Assembly: GCA_956465555.1 (NCBI GenBank)
Contig: OY101116.1
Coordinates: 1,612,001 to 1,676,000 of the forward strand
Length of the DNA: 64,000 nt
Direction of reading: 5' to 3'
From: Nitzschia sp. pyKryTriq1
Lineage: Eukaryota > Bacillariophyta > Bacillariophyceae > Bacillariales > Bacillariaceae
The position numbers were made by a program, and so were the translations under genes. Of this stretch, positions 44,448 through 55,170 are shown piece by piece (within the stretch, counting starts at the first letter, position 1; every line of letters starts with the position of its first letter). Below the pieces are notes generated by a model. The model had not been told where the DNA came from, ran no database searches, and was given only the letters and a program-made list of their open reading frames with translations.

Positions 44448-46582
44448 GTCTGGTCACTTTATTATGTTGAATCTTGAGGTTGATTTCCAAATATATAATA
44501 ATAACACCTGAAACCTGAAACAGCACTCCTTTGTCAATACTCGCCTCCTAGCAAATTAAATGAAGTCGTTAGCGGGTGACGATAAGCGGGATACAAGTAA
44601 CGTTCTTCTCCGTATGAGGCCCGCAGATCGCAGATTGCTGTATTGTAGTTTAAATCAGCAGCTCGTCTCTCGTGGTACCTCTCCTGTCGCTGTATTTTTT
44701 CTACCGGTACAGGTATGTATGTACCGGTACTGATGTTGTTGCTGTGTTACTCATTATAAACAAAAGTTCCGTTAGATTTTGTGAGGGAAGGTTTGAAACC
44801 GATGCACAGACTGTCTCCGACCACATGTTATCTATAACCGTTCCTGATTATGTTTATATGTGCTTGCGTGTGATGTGACACTGGTGTGACACCATCTCCG
44901 ATATCGCGTCTCCGCGGTTCGCGCGCCAGGCGACCATGCCGATACAAACCCAAGTGGGCACAGTACCAGTACCGGTACATAACCCTGAAAAATCTACCGA
45001 AGTCGTACTTTTCTACCAGATGCGGATTTCCCGTATGTAGAAATAGGTCTACGGTGACTGAAGAAAGTAGATTTCGGACGGTAGCTGAAAAATAAATCTA
45101 CCGCCGCGTCGCTCGTTTCGTCGCCTTTTGCGACGTTTTATTCTACCCGACAAAGAACAGACGCTGCACGATAACAACACGCACGTTCACAACCCCTCAA
45201 AACGTTCACGCACTACTGTGTAGTTGAAAAAAATTCTACTGTACCGTACTGTCTGTGCGCCGCAAATCGACCTCGGCGTCGCTCGTTTTCATCGCATTTT
45301 TCGACAAAACAATTCACACCAGAAGAGGAAAAGGTTCCGAAGTGGCATCATAGGCAATACTCGGCAGCTTTTTTTTTCTCCTTTTTTTTCGGTGACCCCC
45401 TTACTTAAGGGAAAAGTGTCCACAAGTTATTCGTGTTTTGGTTGGCGGAACCATGTCGTTTCGGACGTCTCGTAGTGACAGCCTTACCCGCAGGGTATCG
45501 CGCGTGTGTCTCTTCTAACCCAGGCACTCGCAGCTCTATCCTTCGGTACACTTGTAGTCTCTGCTAATATCAGTGTGAGAAAAAGGTAACGAGAAACGTG
45601 AGATTACTAAATAGTAAGCATTATTTGGTTGGTGAGATTGGAGTCATCGTTTTGAATGCGAGTTGGCGGAGTTGGCCGGCTTGTTGCGAGCCGGGCGCGC
45701 CAACGGACGATGGTCTGGCTGTCTCCCGTGTGCTGGATGCTATGTAGAGTTGGATCTTGGTTGGATCAACAGAGAGCCCGTTGTCTATTCCGTGGTACAT
45801 AAAAGTATTCGTACCTGGTACATTCACAGGGGGCGGCGTACCCGTACCGGTACCTGGTACGGTAGGTACAGTAAATACGTGTACTCTACCGGGGTGGAGG
45901 GGGTTGGGCACGTGGAAACGTCCTGTGCGAGCGATGTACCTGGTAAAGTCTACTCGTACTGGTACTCCGCTCCTGACTACTGTATGTACTGTCTGTACCG
46001 TACCGTACAACACTTTGCTATACCGGTACTGGTAGGTACTACTATACTATGTATCGGTGCTGGAGCTTGCTGGAGCTGTCTGGGAGGAGGAGTCGAGTAA
46101 TTGTACGCACGTACTACTAAAAGAAGTCAATAGAGAGGAGTCGCCGTCGTCGGTTTACTCTAGTAGAGAGCTACTCCCGCTCCACCAGCTACTGTAGCTC
46201 TAGAGAGGCAGGATGGGAGGAAGTTTGTCAGGACGTACGAAGTATCATCTTCACTTTCAGCACCAGCTAGTACGACACGCATACGAATACAACACTTGTG
46301 CTCAAAAGAAAGGCGCTTCAGCAGACTCCTCCTTGTCGCAATACTGATACTGTCTGTGATAGACAGATTGAGCGAGGAGGCGGACAACAACAAAATAGTA
46401 TTAGCACTGTCTGGCTGGAGACACCTCTCTACTAGTCCGCGAAGCCTGTATTAGACGTTTGTGTAGTCAACATGTCAGAGCAAGCTTTTGGCCTGCAACG
46501 TTGAAGAGTGGGAGCGATAGATTGCTAGGTAGCTTTACATCATGATACTCCATGGTTTTGATTTCATGATTGGATCAGTTCT
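44448..46582. other. 2.1-kb gene-poor region rich in GTAC palindromes
   Basis: No gene supported. Clusters of GTACCGGTAC and GGTACC words occur at 44695-44732, 44960-44985, 45830-45875 and 45955-46035. Imperfect repeats of an AAATCTACCG word and a CGTCGCTCGTTT word recur at 44990-45300, suggesting an eroded repeat. A short T-rich tract lies near 45370-45390. Open frames here owe their length to the repeats. Confidence 0.5.
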
Positions 46583-47434
46583 TCACTTGGCTCGAAGTCG
46601 GGTTTCTGGGGCAGCGACTGCGAGGAAGCTATCGCAAATCTGGGCAAATATTCGCTCTCGGGATGCAAAGGCATTTTTGGTCGTGCCTGTTATTAGCATG
46701 ACCAGGCTACTGTCGACTTCTACCGGCTTGATCCACACCTGACGCTCACTTTCTCTCATGCTAGGAGTGTAGGACGTGAAATTGACGGCATAGATTCCAG
46801 TGTCGCTGTTGTACGGTTTCACCTTAATATCCGTGGGCGCTCCGTATGCTCCATATTTTCCCTGAGAGGCCAATGCAGAAGTAATCAACAGCTCTTGAAA
46901 GACCTTTCGATTTTGCCAGTTGGGGATTGTCGGCACAAGCTGAACAAAAGCCGATTCGGAGGATCTCAAATCTCTTGCTTCCAACCCTGAAGTTGTCGGC
47001 AAAAGGGGCCACGGCGTCTGAAACTCAACAAGCATTGGCTTTCCGGAAACAGATTTAATCTCAGCCGAAACAATTCCTTTCTCGTTTTGGATTGGCGTAG
47101 AATTCTCGTTAAAGAGAATGACTCCAGTTGTAGGCTTTGTTTTCCCGAGGCCGCCCACGCCACCTTCAAACGCCAAGGATGTCTGTGCCACAAAGAGGAG
47201 GGACCCTACTGATGCGAGGCCTGTCTGAAGAAAAATAGATCGAGTCGTCAACGTTGGGTTCAACCTCAATTCTTCTTCTTCTTGTTGACTGGCAAAGAAA
47301 TGTTCTGTCGAGCTAACGCATTGATTATTATTCGGCGTCGACGCCAGTGGTATCAAGGCGAGAGAGCGATCCTGTTCCTGTTCGAACAAGATCGGAGCCG
47401 CCACAAATGAAATCAAAGTGCTCTTGAAGAACAT
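46583..47434 (-). CDS. PsbP-like thylakoid lumen protein
   Basis: Single exon of 283 aa. The N-terminus MFFKSTLISFVAAPILF is hydrophobic, followed by an S/T- and Q/E-rich stretch. A second hydrophobic segment, FLQTGLASVGSLLFVAQTSLA|F, ends in a lumen-type cleavage site. It lacks a twin arginine, so Sec-type import is more likely than Tat. This double arrangement fits a lumen protein of a secondary plastid. The mature part (VLFNENSTPIQNEKG, RKVFQELLITSALASQGKYG, GIYAVNFTSYTPSMRESERQ, ITGTTKNAFASRERIFAQICDSF) has the beta-rich pattern and the terminal A-x-x-x-x-W/F-x-x helix of PsbP-domain proteins. True PsbP serves the oxygen-evolving complex; PsbP-like paralogues assist photosystem or NDH assembly. 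The subfamily cannot be fixed by eye. Confidence 0.68.
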   Translation of the reverse strand: MFFKSTLISFVAAPILFEQEQDRSLALIPLASTPNNNQCVSSTEHFFASQQEEEELRLNPTLTTRSIFLQTGLASVGSLLFVAQTSLAFEGGVGGLGKTKPTTGVILFNENSTPIQNEKGIVSAEIKSVSGKPMLVEFQTPWPLLPTTSGLEARDLRSSESAFVQLVPTIPNWQNRKVFQELLITSALASQGKYGAYGAPTDIKVKPYNSDTGIYAVNFTSYTPSMRESERQVWIKPVEVDSSLVMLITGTTKNAFASRERIFAQICDSFLAVAAPETRLRAK

Positions 47435-47965
47435 CGTAGGCTAATGGCTATCCTTCTCTAGAGATCTTGTTCGTAGTCTACGAGTATGGTAGTGTATGAA
47501 AGTGAGAGTTGACGAGAAGAGAGACCGTGGAAATTCAACAAGAAGAATGAGAAATAACATCGTTGTTCATCGTTCATCGTTCCCTCCCGCCTCATCATCA
47601 CACCATCGTTATTTTCGGTAGGTATGATGATGATGATGATGATTCGTCGATCACACAATACAAAAGATCGCAAGTCGCAACAAGTCAACGAAGAATCATC
47701 GATCGTCAGATCCGTGCGCGCCGGCCAGCCAGTATTATATCACAGTATAATGTGCGCCTGCAAAGCGCCTTGAAGAACATTCTGGAGAGACATCGATCCC
47801 AGATCCCAATCCTGCTTGACGCTTACCCCTTACAACTTGCGGCAAAGATCTTCGCCATCAGACGAACAGCCAAGAACAAAGCAATTGCGGTAATGTTTCT
47901 ATGTACCACGGCTCATAAAATCCACTAGTCTTCATTACTATACGCTTCCAAGAATCCTCAACAAC
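47435..47965. promoter_or_regulatory. Divergent intergenic region with a GAT microsatellite
   Basis: 531 bp between the PsbP-like gene and the PLGRKT gene. An (ATG)n run lies at 47624-47642. A 121-aa plus-strand open frame (47563-47928) has no recognisable motif and was not called. Confidence 0.4.
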
Positions 47966-48448
47966 ATGGGTATTTCTCAAAGCGTCGAACAAACCACGAA
48001 TTCCATCAAGGAATCCATTCAAGATGAGATCCTCAAACGAGCTATGCTTCAGCGAGAAGTACAAATGGCAGTCAACATTGCCAAGGCACGCGATGCCATC
48101 CATATTTTTGGATCCCTTTGGTTGACTTTGGTTTCGGGAGTTGGTATTGCTCGTGTGGCGGGAAAACCAGTGCCATCTTTGGCGGGAATTCCTGTGGTCG
48201 TGGGGGGAGTCGTCTTGGGCAATATGGCGGACATGGCCTATGGTAATAAATTGCAGCGAGTCAACAAAGAGGCAGAATATATTTTGGCAAATGAAAGAGC
48301 CCGGTTTGTCCCCTTCCCGCAAGCCCCATTTGCGAAATTCTACACCGCCCAAGAAAGATCAGTGCTTTACGATCCTGCGACGGCCGTTGGCGATTTAGCT
48401 CCATTCAGCAGCATTTGCCGATATTACACACCGAATTCAACAAAATAG
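47966..48448 (+). CDS. PLGRKT (plasminogen receptor KT / DUF2368) homologue
   Basis: Single exon of 160 aa. It follows the plan of human Plg-R(KT). A polar N-terminal helix (MGISQSVEQTTNSIKESIQD) is followed by LKRAMLQREVQMAVNIAKARD, matching the LQLERQL...MAMQIAWSRE region. Two membrane segments come next (HIFGSLWLTLVSGVGIARVAG and AGIPVVVGGVVLGNMADMAYG), then the conserved GNKLQRVNKEAEYIL. The C-terminus lacks the terminal lysine that binds plasminogen only as a special case (it ends NSTK), but plasminogen binding is an animal function and not expected here. Similar short proteins are widespread in eukaryotes and may be mitochondrial; the role in algae is unknown. Confidence 0.8.
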   Translation: MGISQSVEQTTNSIKESIQDEILKRAMLQREVQMAVNIAKARDAIHIFGSLWLTLVSGVGIARVAGKPVPSLAGIPVVVGGVVLGNMADMAYGNKLQRVNKEAEYILANERARFVPFPQAPFAKFYTAQERSVLYDPATAVGDLAPFSSICRYYTPNSTK

Positions 48449-48627
48449 GTAAGGAAACCTTTATCGATTTGCAAGGAAGAATGGATGAATCCTATACATA
48501 AAACATGTAAAAGTGCAGCAGCATATTATTGTAACAACACAATTATTCGAAACCCAACGACCAAAAAGAAAGTACATTTTTGCGATCCCCCCCCCCCCCC
48601 CGTGGCACAGCATGTTCAATCAATCCA

Positions 48628-50424
48628 TCAAGATGAATCGGATCTCCCTCTAGCCAGAGAATCGAGAGCATAATTCGGAATCAGATCTCGAATATTTGCT
48701 TTCACCTGAAATCTCCGGTTTCCCTTGGGAGCACGATCTTCGTCTTTGGGCTTTGCTTGGGCGATGGTATTGCCCGGAATGATACAAGTAGGCTTTGGCT
48801 TTGAACGAGAGGCGGCCTTCGTCGAGGAAACAGAGCCCGAGGAAAAGGGAGAGTCGTCCGAGTGGTGTTCGTCACCACTGCTGTTGTGACTTTTGGGGGT
48901 CCCGAAGGAATCTACGCTCGAATCTGAAAGAGGGGTTCGTGATGTCTTGGATCGGGAACTCTGGTGCCTCGTCGTACCAAAGTGACCTCCGTCTAGAGAA
49001 CTGGCTCTTTTCCTGCTTTTCATGACCCTGACTCCTTGATCATTTACCGGTATATCCATGGCATTGTGGGTATTCTTTCTGGCTAGGAATGTTTGTTGCC
49101 GCGGGTCCAAGCCCGTGGATCTACTACGTAGAATAGCTCGCTGCCTGTCGTACTCCTCCTTGACGGCCTTCAGTTTCGAATTTCTCCTGATCAACTTTTC
49201 GTTTTGTTCTTGCAGTTCCTCTATCTTTCGTAGTGCCTCAGTAACGCGATTCTGACTTTCCTTTCTTTGTTGCTCTTGCGCTCTCTGCAGCTCAGTAATG
49301 ACATCGTCTCGCTTTGCAGCTTCGTCTTCGAGTACCTGTATCATCTTCGTGTATTCTTCCTTTTCCGACTGCGCCCGGGTCTCTTGTTCCTTGAGGGACA
49401 ATTCCAGCTCCTTGATCCGTTGTTCCTTGTCGTTCAAAAGATTGAAATGTTCAGCCTCTTGCCGGCTAGCCGCAGACTCCATTCGAGAGATGATAGCATC
49501 CATTTTCTGATGATTGCTCTTCTCGGCGCTCGTAATGGTAGCCACCGCCGCCCCCACCGTCGCTTCATCGTGCTTCTTAGATACTAATGATGATGCCCCC
49601 GACGACACTATGTTTCCTAGCATCGATTGAATTTGAGTGATCCCTTTCGCCATGGCAGGTAAATAACTGAGCAAGTCATTGTTTCGAGACACCAAAGAAG
49701 AAACGTCAGCAGGAGGAGGAGAATGATCCACCTGGTCCACAGCGCAAGCTGTAACGGCCCCAATCTCCACTGGCGCTATGAAAGGACTGGGCAGCGGCCC
49801 TCCTGCCTCCTCGCCCATCGTTTTGAGTCGCTTTTGGGCTTCCGTCGCCTCCGCTAGGTCTGCCTGAAGGTCCGACGGAAGCTCTGTTGTTGCTGTGTCA
49901 TGTCCCTCATTCAAGATTTCTTTCCAGACGGCGGGGGGTTGCTTTTTTCGTTTGCGGCTTCGATGATTCAGCAGGGGTGGAACCCCTGTGGGTGGTTCGG
50001 TCGCAGTGGTGCTGTTGGCGTTAGCATTGGCAGGAGGATGCGAACTTTGTGCACCACCACCACCACCAGCACTAGTACCGGCGCCTTCTGCCTCGGCAGT
50101 ATCCGTATCCTTCGTCTCCTCGACGACCGGTCTTCCATTGTGATCCAACCCCGGCCATACCGGTTTGGGAGGCATCCGACTCCTATTGTTGTTCCAAGCG
50201 TTTCCGAGCCGCTTTTTCGGCTCGTGCCAAATCACGGGCATCGTTGAAATACTACTACTTGTTGGAGGATGCTTCTTTTCTTCTTCTTCTTCTTCTTCAG
50301 AGACGTTGCTCACGGATCGAGGCCTTTTTTGAGGGGGTGGAGGTGGCTTGGGCGTTGGTGTCGACGACTCAAAAATAGGATGGTCGGCTGTAGGATTTGA
50401 AATGGTCCCTCCCATTTTCATCAT
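48628..50424 (-). CDS. Large disordered protein with a central coiled coil, unknown function
   Basis: Single exon of 598 aa. I do not recognise a family. Residues 1-210 are P/S/E-rich and disordered, with a poly-proline, a poly-glutamate and the motif MPVIWHEPKKRLGNAW, then KPVWPGLDHNGRPVVEET. Residues 300-430 form a long coiled coil (RMESAASRQEAEHFNLLNDK through EELQEQNEKLIRRNSKLKAV) with clear heptads. Residues 450-570 are S/R/K-rich. The last 25 residues, FQVKANIRDLIPNYALDSLA, look conserved and helical and may be a docking motif. A 15-base C run lies just downstream at 48587-48601. A structural or cytoskeletal role is possible but not shown. Confidence 0.75.
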   Translation of the reverse strand: MMKMGGTISNPTADHPIFESSTPTPKPPPPPQKRPRSVSNVSEEEEEEEKKHPPTSSSISTMPVIWHEPKKRLGNAWNNNRSRMPPKPVWPGLDHNGRPVVEETKDTDTAEAEGAGTSAGGGGGAQSSHPPANANANSTTATEPPTGVPPLLNHRSRKRKKQPPAVWKEILNEGHDTATTELPSDLQADLAEATEAQKRLKTMGEEAGGPLPSPFIAPVEIGAVTACAVDQVDHSPPPADVSSLVSRNNDLLSYLPAMAKGITQIQSMLGNIVSSGASSLVSKKHDEATVGAAVATITSAEKSNHQKMDAIISRMESAASRQEAEHFNLLNDKEQRIKELELSLKEQETRAQSEKEEYTKMIQVLEDEAAKRDDVITELQRAQEQQRKESQNRVTEALRKIEELQEQNEKLIRRNSKLKAVKEEYDRQRAILRSRSTGLDPRQQTFLARKNTHNAMDIPVNDQGVRVMKSRKRASSLDGGHFGTTRHQSSRSKTSRTPLSDSSVDSFGTPKSHNSSGDEHHSDDSPFSSGSVSSTKAASRSKPKPTCIIPGNTIAQAKPKDEDRAPKGNRRFQVKANIRDLIPNYALDSLARGRSDSS

Positions 50425-50516
50425 TGTGAGCTAGGAGTAGATGAGAGCATCCAAGCCAAGCTCATCGGTGCTGCCAAAGAATAACACGGAGAACGCCCCC
50501 GCGCTCCAGTTTTTTC

Positions 50517-50655
50517 GAGCAAAGGAAGTCCGCAAGCACGCACGCGCGGGGCCGGCGGGCCGAGGCGGCCGGGTTCAAAGTTCAAAGTCAAAGTCGCGCG
50601 AGTGCGAGCAAAGAAAGTCGGCAATAAGCACGCACGCGCGCGGGGCCGGCGGGCC
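50517..50655. repeat. GC-rich direct repeat
   Basis: Two copies, about 50517-50561 and 50606-50655, share GAGCAAAG(G/A)AAGTC, then AAGCACGCACGCGC and GGGGCCGGCGGGC. Between them is a short AAAGTTCAAAGTCAAAGTC run. GC content is far above the surroundings. It lies next to an integrase relic. Confidence 0.75.
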
Positions 50656-50706
50656 CGGTTCTCCCCCGAATGCATTGTGACAAAAAATAAGACAATGGGT
50701 GTTTCC

Positions 50707-50930
50707 TCACAGTGTACGATCCTGCCCCAATCCGAACAGTGTACGCTGTAAAAGTTCGTAATGCATGCGTTCACATATTGCATTCGCTTGCCGGTTGTAG
50801 TAAGAAGTTGTGGGAACATCAATGATTCCTGCCTGTTGTAGAAGCTGCTGGAATTCCCAACCAACGAACTCTCCACCGTTGTCGTGTATATCTGTTTGGT
50901 CTTGGGTATCTTGGGAGCCAACAGTTCTGG
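50707..50930 (-). pseudogene. Retrotransposon integrase core fragment
   Basis: Reading the minus strand from about 50930 to the TGA at 50709-50707 gives a frame with QTDIHDNGGEFVGWEFQQLL, then VPTTSYYNRQANAICERMHY. This is the catalytic core of an LTR-retrotransposon integrase: the second Asp in H-D-N-G-G-E-F and the Glu in A-N-A-I-C-E-R. An in-frame stop precedes the fragment (about 50932-50934), and no reverse transcriptase follows, so it is a dead relic of about 75 codons. Ty1/copia or a related diatom retroelement is likely; the exact class is uncertain. Confidence 0.8.
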
Positions 50931-51712
50931 GACTGACTCATGATCTAGTACTAGTCATAGTAGTCCAGACCTTGCAGAGATACAACTACTGGAAGATGAG
51001 GGCGAGCAAGGGCATACGTTTGTGCCTATTATGCCATTCACCATGTGAAAAACAAATTGCCATCAACAGAAGGATCAACGGAAGAAGCATCAACGGAAGC
51101 TATTGGAGGTGGAGCATCCAACTCTCCTTTGCCGATATGCCTGATATCGCTCTGGCAGTCGCCTGGTCGATCCCTCCACCAGCTACTGCCGCAGAACTTG
51201 TCACGGCTTTCGCCTCGGTGTACCCGGCACCGACTGGAACAGGACCAAGCGCTGGATCTGCCCCGCCTACAACCACTTCTGGATCGTCAGTACTAGGATC
51301 ATCATCCACTCGGCGGACCGGACCATCCGATGGAATCATAATCGTCCGTACGTCGTCAGACATCACTCAACACTCATGTCTGAGTGTTCGTATTGGTCAA
51401 AATGGAATGGTCAAAGTGGTCGTACAAATAGGGGGCTTTCCCCGAGTTGTAACCCGAATTAAGCCCCAAAGTAGTGAATTCCCCCAGCTCACAGAGTGAG
51501 TCGTGAGAGTCCTCACTCTATCTACAGTATCATACCTCGACAGTACAACAGCTACGTACAGGTACACATCCGCACTGTTAGTTCCGTCCTCGCTCTACTA
51601 ACTTAGTAGAGGCGTTTGCCAGAATCATTCGCCCTCATCTCATTCTTCATCAATCCGATCTTCTCATCATCCATTGTCATAATCGCTGTTGTAATATCTT
51701 CTTGTACTCAAT
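50931..51712. other. Intergenic region flanking the integrase relic
   Basis: About 780 bp. 51040-51370 is open on both strands with A/T/P/S-rich translations but no motif. It may be further retroelement debris. A GAGTGAG...CTCACTC inverted repeat lies at about 51496-51519. Confidence 0.4.
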
Positions 51713-52282
51713 ATGAATGCTCCTGTTCCAATTCTTGCATTGCTTTTAGTGTTCTTATTCCAGACTTCTGTGGTGGCGTACACCTTGACCAAACCCAATA
51801 TATTTCAAAAGGCTCTGTTGCGAATGGGCGATGGAAAGAGCTTGCGGGAACAAGTAGTCGAACGATACTTCGACGGGGTTCGACACCAAAATCGAGATCA
51901 AATCATTAGCTGCTTTCCTTATGAGACCGGAACCAAGATTCGAGATGTCTGTGGGGTTTCAAAATCGGAACGGGTAGCGACCCCCGATCAACTTGGAGAT
52001 CGGTGTATGGAGTTCCTTGCCGCACATCCCGATACCAAAGTCCTGTTTCATTACCCCCCGACGTGTGGTCGAGGATCTAATAATCGATGGGTCTTTGCTC
52101 ATTGGTACGAGGAGGGAACGTGGAAGGGAATTTCGGAAGGGATTGAACCAGAATTTACTCCTCTAGACGTCGAAGGGCAAACAAGATTTCTGGTCAACGA
52201 TGACCTCAAAATCATAGAAATGGTCGTCACACGAACATTTAGCAACTGGGAGAAGAAACATCAAGAAAAGAATTCGAAATGA
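51713..52282 (+). CDS. Secreted NTF2-like (SnoaL-fold) protein
   Basis: Single exon of 189 aa. It has a clear signal peptide (MNAPVPILALLLVFLFQTSV, cleavage near VVA|YT). The mature part fits the cone-shaped NTF2-like fold: an N-terminal helix (LREQVVERYFDGVRHQNRDQ), then CFP, then strands NRWVFAHWYEEGTWKGISEG and GQTRFLVNDDLKIIEMVV. The F-x-x-x-x-x-R-x-Q-x-I helix and the final D-D-L-K-I-x-E strand are typical of SnoaL-type proteins. Such proteins are binding modules or isomerases. Small secreted or organelle-targeted members are multi-copy in diatoms as far as I recall. Catalytic residues cannot be assigned. Its stop is 49 bp from that of the convergent dipeptidase gene. Confidence 0.72.
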   Translation: MNAPVPILALLLVFLFQTSVVAYTLTKPNIFQKALLRMGDGKSLREQVVERYFDGVRHQNRDQIISCFPYETGTKIRDVCGVSKSERVATPDQLGDRCMEFLAAHPDTKVLFHYPPTCGRGSNNRWVFAHWYEEGTWKGISEGIEPEFTPLDVEGQTRFLVNDDLKIIEMVVTRTFSNWEKKHQEKNSK

Positions 52283-52331
52283 TTCCCCTTTGTAGAATTA
52301 AAAACTGCCAAATCTATTTTAATACAGCAGA

Positions 52332-54203
52332 CTAGACTGCTGCTTTCACTCGGGCAGAAGAGGCTCCGAAATCAGGGGATCGAAGACGTGCGGTCATCGG
52401 ACCTTCCGAGCTGTCTTCCTTGACTTCGTAATGGTCTCCCGTTTCCATCACAATCCTTCTCTTGACTTCGTCTGAGATTCCTGGTTGCTGGACATCACAT
52501 CCGCATCGTGTATTCTCTTTGTCTTCCACAATGGTGGAAAAATCCCGGAATCGAACAAACAGCTCGCCGTAAAATTCCATCCACCTATGGTGCAAACTTT
52601 CCGCCATTTTGACGGATACTTGGGTCGCAAACTTTACCGCTTCTTCGGGCGACACGGTGTTGTAAATCGCTTCAGCCGAGATGTCCGTTAACTTCACCTT
52701 CTTGGCATGGTCAAAGTAAATGTCATCAATCCTTTTGCGAACAATCGGGTAAGCATCCTTCCAGCGCGAGTAGGCCAAGTTGGAGACCATGTTCTGAACC
52801 CAAAAAGCCTTGGTCAAATCCAATTGCATCATGGGAGCGGGGACTCCATCTTGGGTTCCCTTGCCCGAATAGGGGTCCGCAACGGTGGTACTGCACGCAT
52901 AAACTGGGACACGTGGGGATGTTGAGGTGTCATCGGATGCAAACCAAATCAAGACGGACAATTCAAGAGGCATATTGGGTCGGAGTTGCGCCACAAAGTT
53001 CCACCCAGTGCGCTCAATGGCCACGGTACGTTCATTGAAATACGTCTTTCCTTCGTAATCCCACGTCAATGGTCGAGGACGGTGGGGATCTCCAAAAGTT
53101 CCTCCACCGGTATCTAGAGTCCCATCCAATTCGGTACCTTCATAATGCGAATTCATCATGTTCATGACGTCAAAGGCGGAAAGCTTCTTATAGGGCTCAA
53201 TAAATAAGGGCATGCGGCTTTCCAAATTCCGTCCCGATGCGTAATCCTGAAATTTCAGCTGAAAGCTACCATCCTGGTCCGCCGCTTGCGAAAAGATGGA
53301 CCACACACGGGCTTCACTGAAACGAGCATTGGTAAAGGAAACTGGATCATAGACGTCACTGAAACTGAAATCAAGAGGATCCTTGTCGCTTGGGTACAAT
53401 CCATAATGCACGGCTAAATCGACGACGTCGGGGGCATAGAGACAATTCTCAGGATCATCTCGTGGAAATTTGGTAATCCGAGCTTGATTGGCATGGGCGG
53501 TGATCATACCGTCGGGGACTTTCTGGGCGACCCATACGGCTCCTTTTTTCCCATAGGAATCCCCTCGTCCAATGACTTCCATAATCCACACTTCGCCGGT
53601 CGTAGAATCCGCAATTGAAATGGATTCTCCTTCACTATAGTAGCCATAAGTATCCATTAAGTCGCTCATGGTCTGAATAGCCTCACGTGCCGTGGAAGCG
53701 CGTTGCAAGGTCAAGTAAATCATGCTGCCATAGTCGATAATGGCTCCAGTTTGTTTGGACAACTGCTCCACACCGCCAAAGGTCGACTCGCCAATCACTA
53801 CACCGCGATCGTTTCCGTTCCCAATCACATTGAAGGTTTGATTCACTTGGGGAATTTCGCCCAAATGTTTCTGTTGATACATGTTGTGCATCAATCAGGA
53901 CAAAAATTGTCAGGGTAAGGTTTGAATGACGCGGAAGGCGCGACGACAAGGGGGTATCTTTTTTGTACTTACTCCCGAGTCCCACTCGTAGACTTGAATC
54001 ATTTCACCGGCCTTTCCTTGAGTAGGAGGGTAATGGTAGAGATACCCAAATAGGCTGACATCGTCCGCGTTGTAAGCGATCATGGCAGATCCATCTTCCG
54101 AGGCCCCAGGAGTGACAAGGATGTCGGAACATGCCGTGACGGTTTGGATTCCAACACCCATCATGGTGAAAAACAACGATACCAAAGTATTTTGCAACTT
54201 CAT
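52332..54203 (-). CDS. Peptidase family C69 (PepD/secernin-type) dipeptidase, secreted
   Basis: Exons 54203-53973 and 53870-52332 flank a 102-bp intron; 589 aa. A signal peptide (MKLQNTLVSLFFTMMGVGIQ...TVTA) leads directly to C25 in CSDILVTPGAS. In C69 enzymes the catalytic cysteine becomes the N-terminal nucleophile after processing, so signal cleavage itself could expose it. Further family signatures are MIAYNADD, NVIGNGNDRGVVIGESTFGG, AIQTMSDLMDTYGYYSEGES, EVWIMEVIGRG and ITAHANQARITKFP. Bacterial PepD enzymes cleave dipeptides. The C-terminal 150 residues (a helical region with SLHHRWMEFYGELFVRF and CGCDV) extend beyond the minimal enzyme. Secretion or vacuolar location is inferred from the signal. 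Confidence 0.93.
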
Positions 54204-55170
54204 GGTGATCGATGTTTCTGTTTCTCGATTGTTACGTTATGGTGGTTGGCTGTGTCTTATGAAAGGGAGGAAGGAGGCCGCAAACAACAATCGACTTGCG
54301 GCATTGTTGGATGATTCCAGTTTTGTTCTTTCTTCTGAAGATCGCGTATCGCGAATCATCATCGCGTCGGATGCAGGGTGCGCGATGACGCCAGAAAGAA
54401 TGAGAGAGCGCGTAGGATTCAGTACATACGAGTAGTACTGGGTTCCACGTGTGACGAATTTTCCAGGGGGCAACCGTCCCGCCAAACAAAAGACGACAGC
54501 AGCACCGATGACCCATCCTGACCCATCCGGTAGCAAATGGATTATTGTCGTCTTGTGGGTTTTGTCTCCTCGAACTGGTATCGGCTTGGGGTTGATCATA
54601 CCGGTAGGGAGCGACTCTACTAATAGGAGTACAGTACCAGTACGGTAGTACGTGCGGTAGCGACCATGTCATGATGAGTGACAACAACAGAAAAGAATAA
54701 TGATCATGTCTTCCCCTTTTTAAGAAACAAGGTGCCCCCCACATTTTTGGCGCGCCCAAAGACTGATGGATCGTCGACGGTCGACGACAACCATAATATT
54801 GGTACGAGTACTTTATTGAGGCTTGGATGCAACACAGAGAGGAGTGAGGAGGAGTCGTCGTCGCCGTCGTACAGGAACAAGTACCGGTAGTCCTCGTACG
54901 TATGATACTGTCAACTGTCGGCCGCCTACGTACGGGTACAGTCTGGTATGATCATCGATCATTGGCGATGGAAGCATCCTTGTCATTTGTCATTTCCCGC
55001 AACCCGCATTTGATTTGCGTGAGTTATTATCCTTAGAATCCATCAATCGTCGACTGACTGTGGTCTGGTCCTCAAGCAAGAAGTGATTGTCGAGCTAACG
55101 TCGATAACGTCTTGAGAAGCAACCGCAAGAACAATCCCCTGGCTCCTTCAAATAGTAAACGAAGAAAATC
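54204..55170. other. Divergent intergenic region
   Basis: 967 bp between the C69 dipeptidase gene and the PHD/PDZ gene. It contains GTACCAGTACGGTAGTACGTGCGG (54633-54656) and other GTAC words, a GTCGACGGTCGAC palindrome (54773-54785) and no gene I can support. Minus-strand open frames at 54232-54759 have no motif. Confidence 0.4.

Noticed and set aside
45663-46100. 145-aa frame between the rhomboid and PsbP-like genes
   Set aside because: Composition is set by GTAC repeats, and no domain is visible.
51100-51366. 88-aa minus-strand frame near the integrase relic, considered as gag
   Set aside because: It lacks a zinc knuckle or any retroelement signature; left as unassigned.
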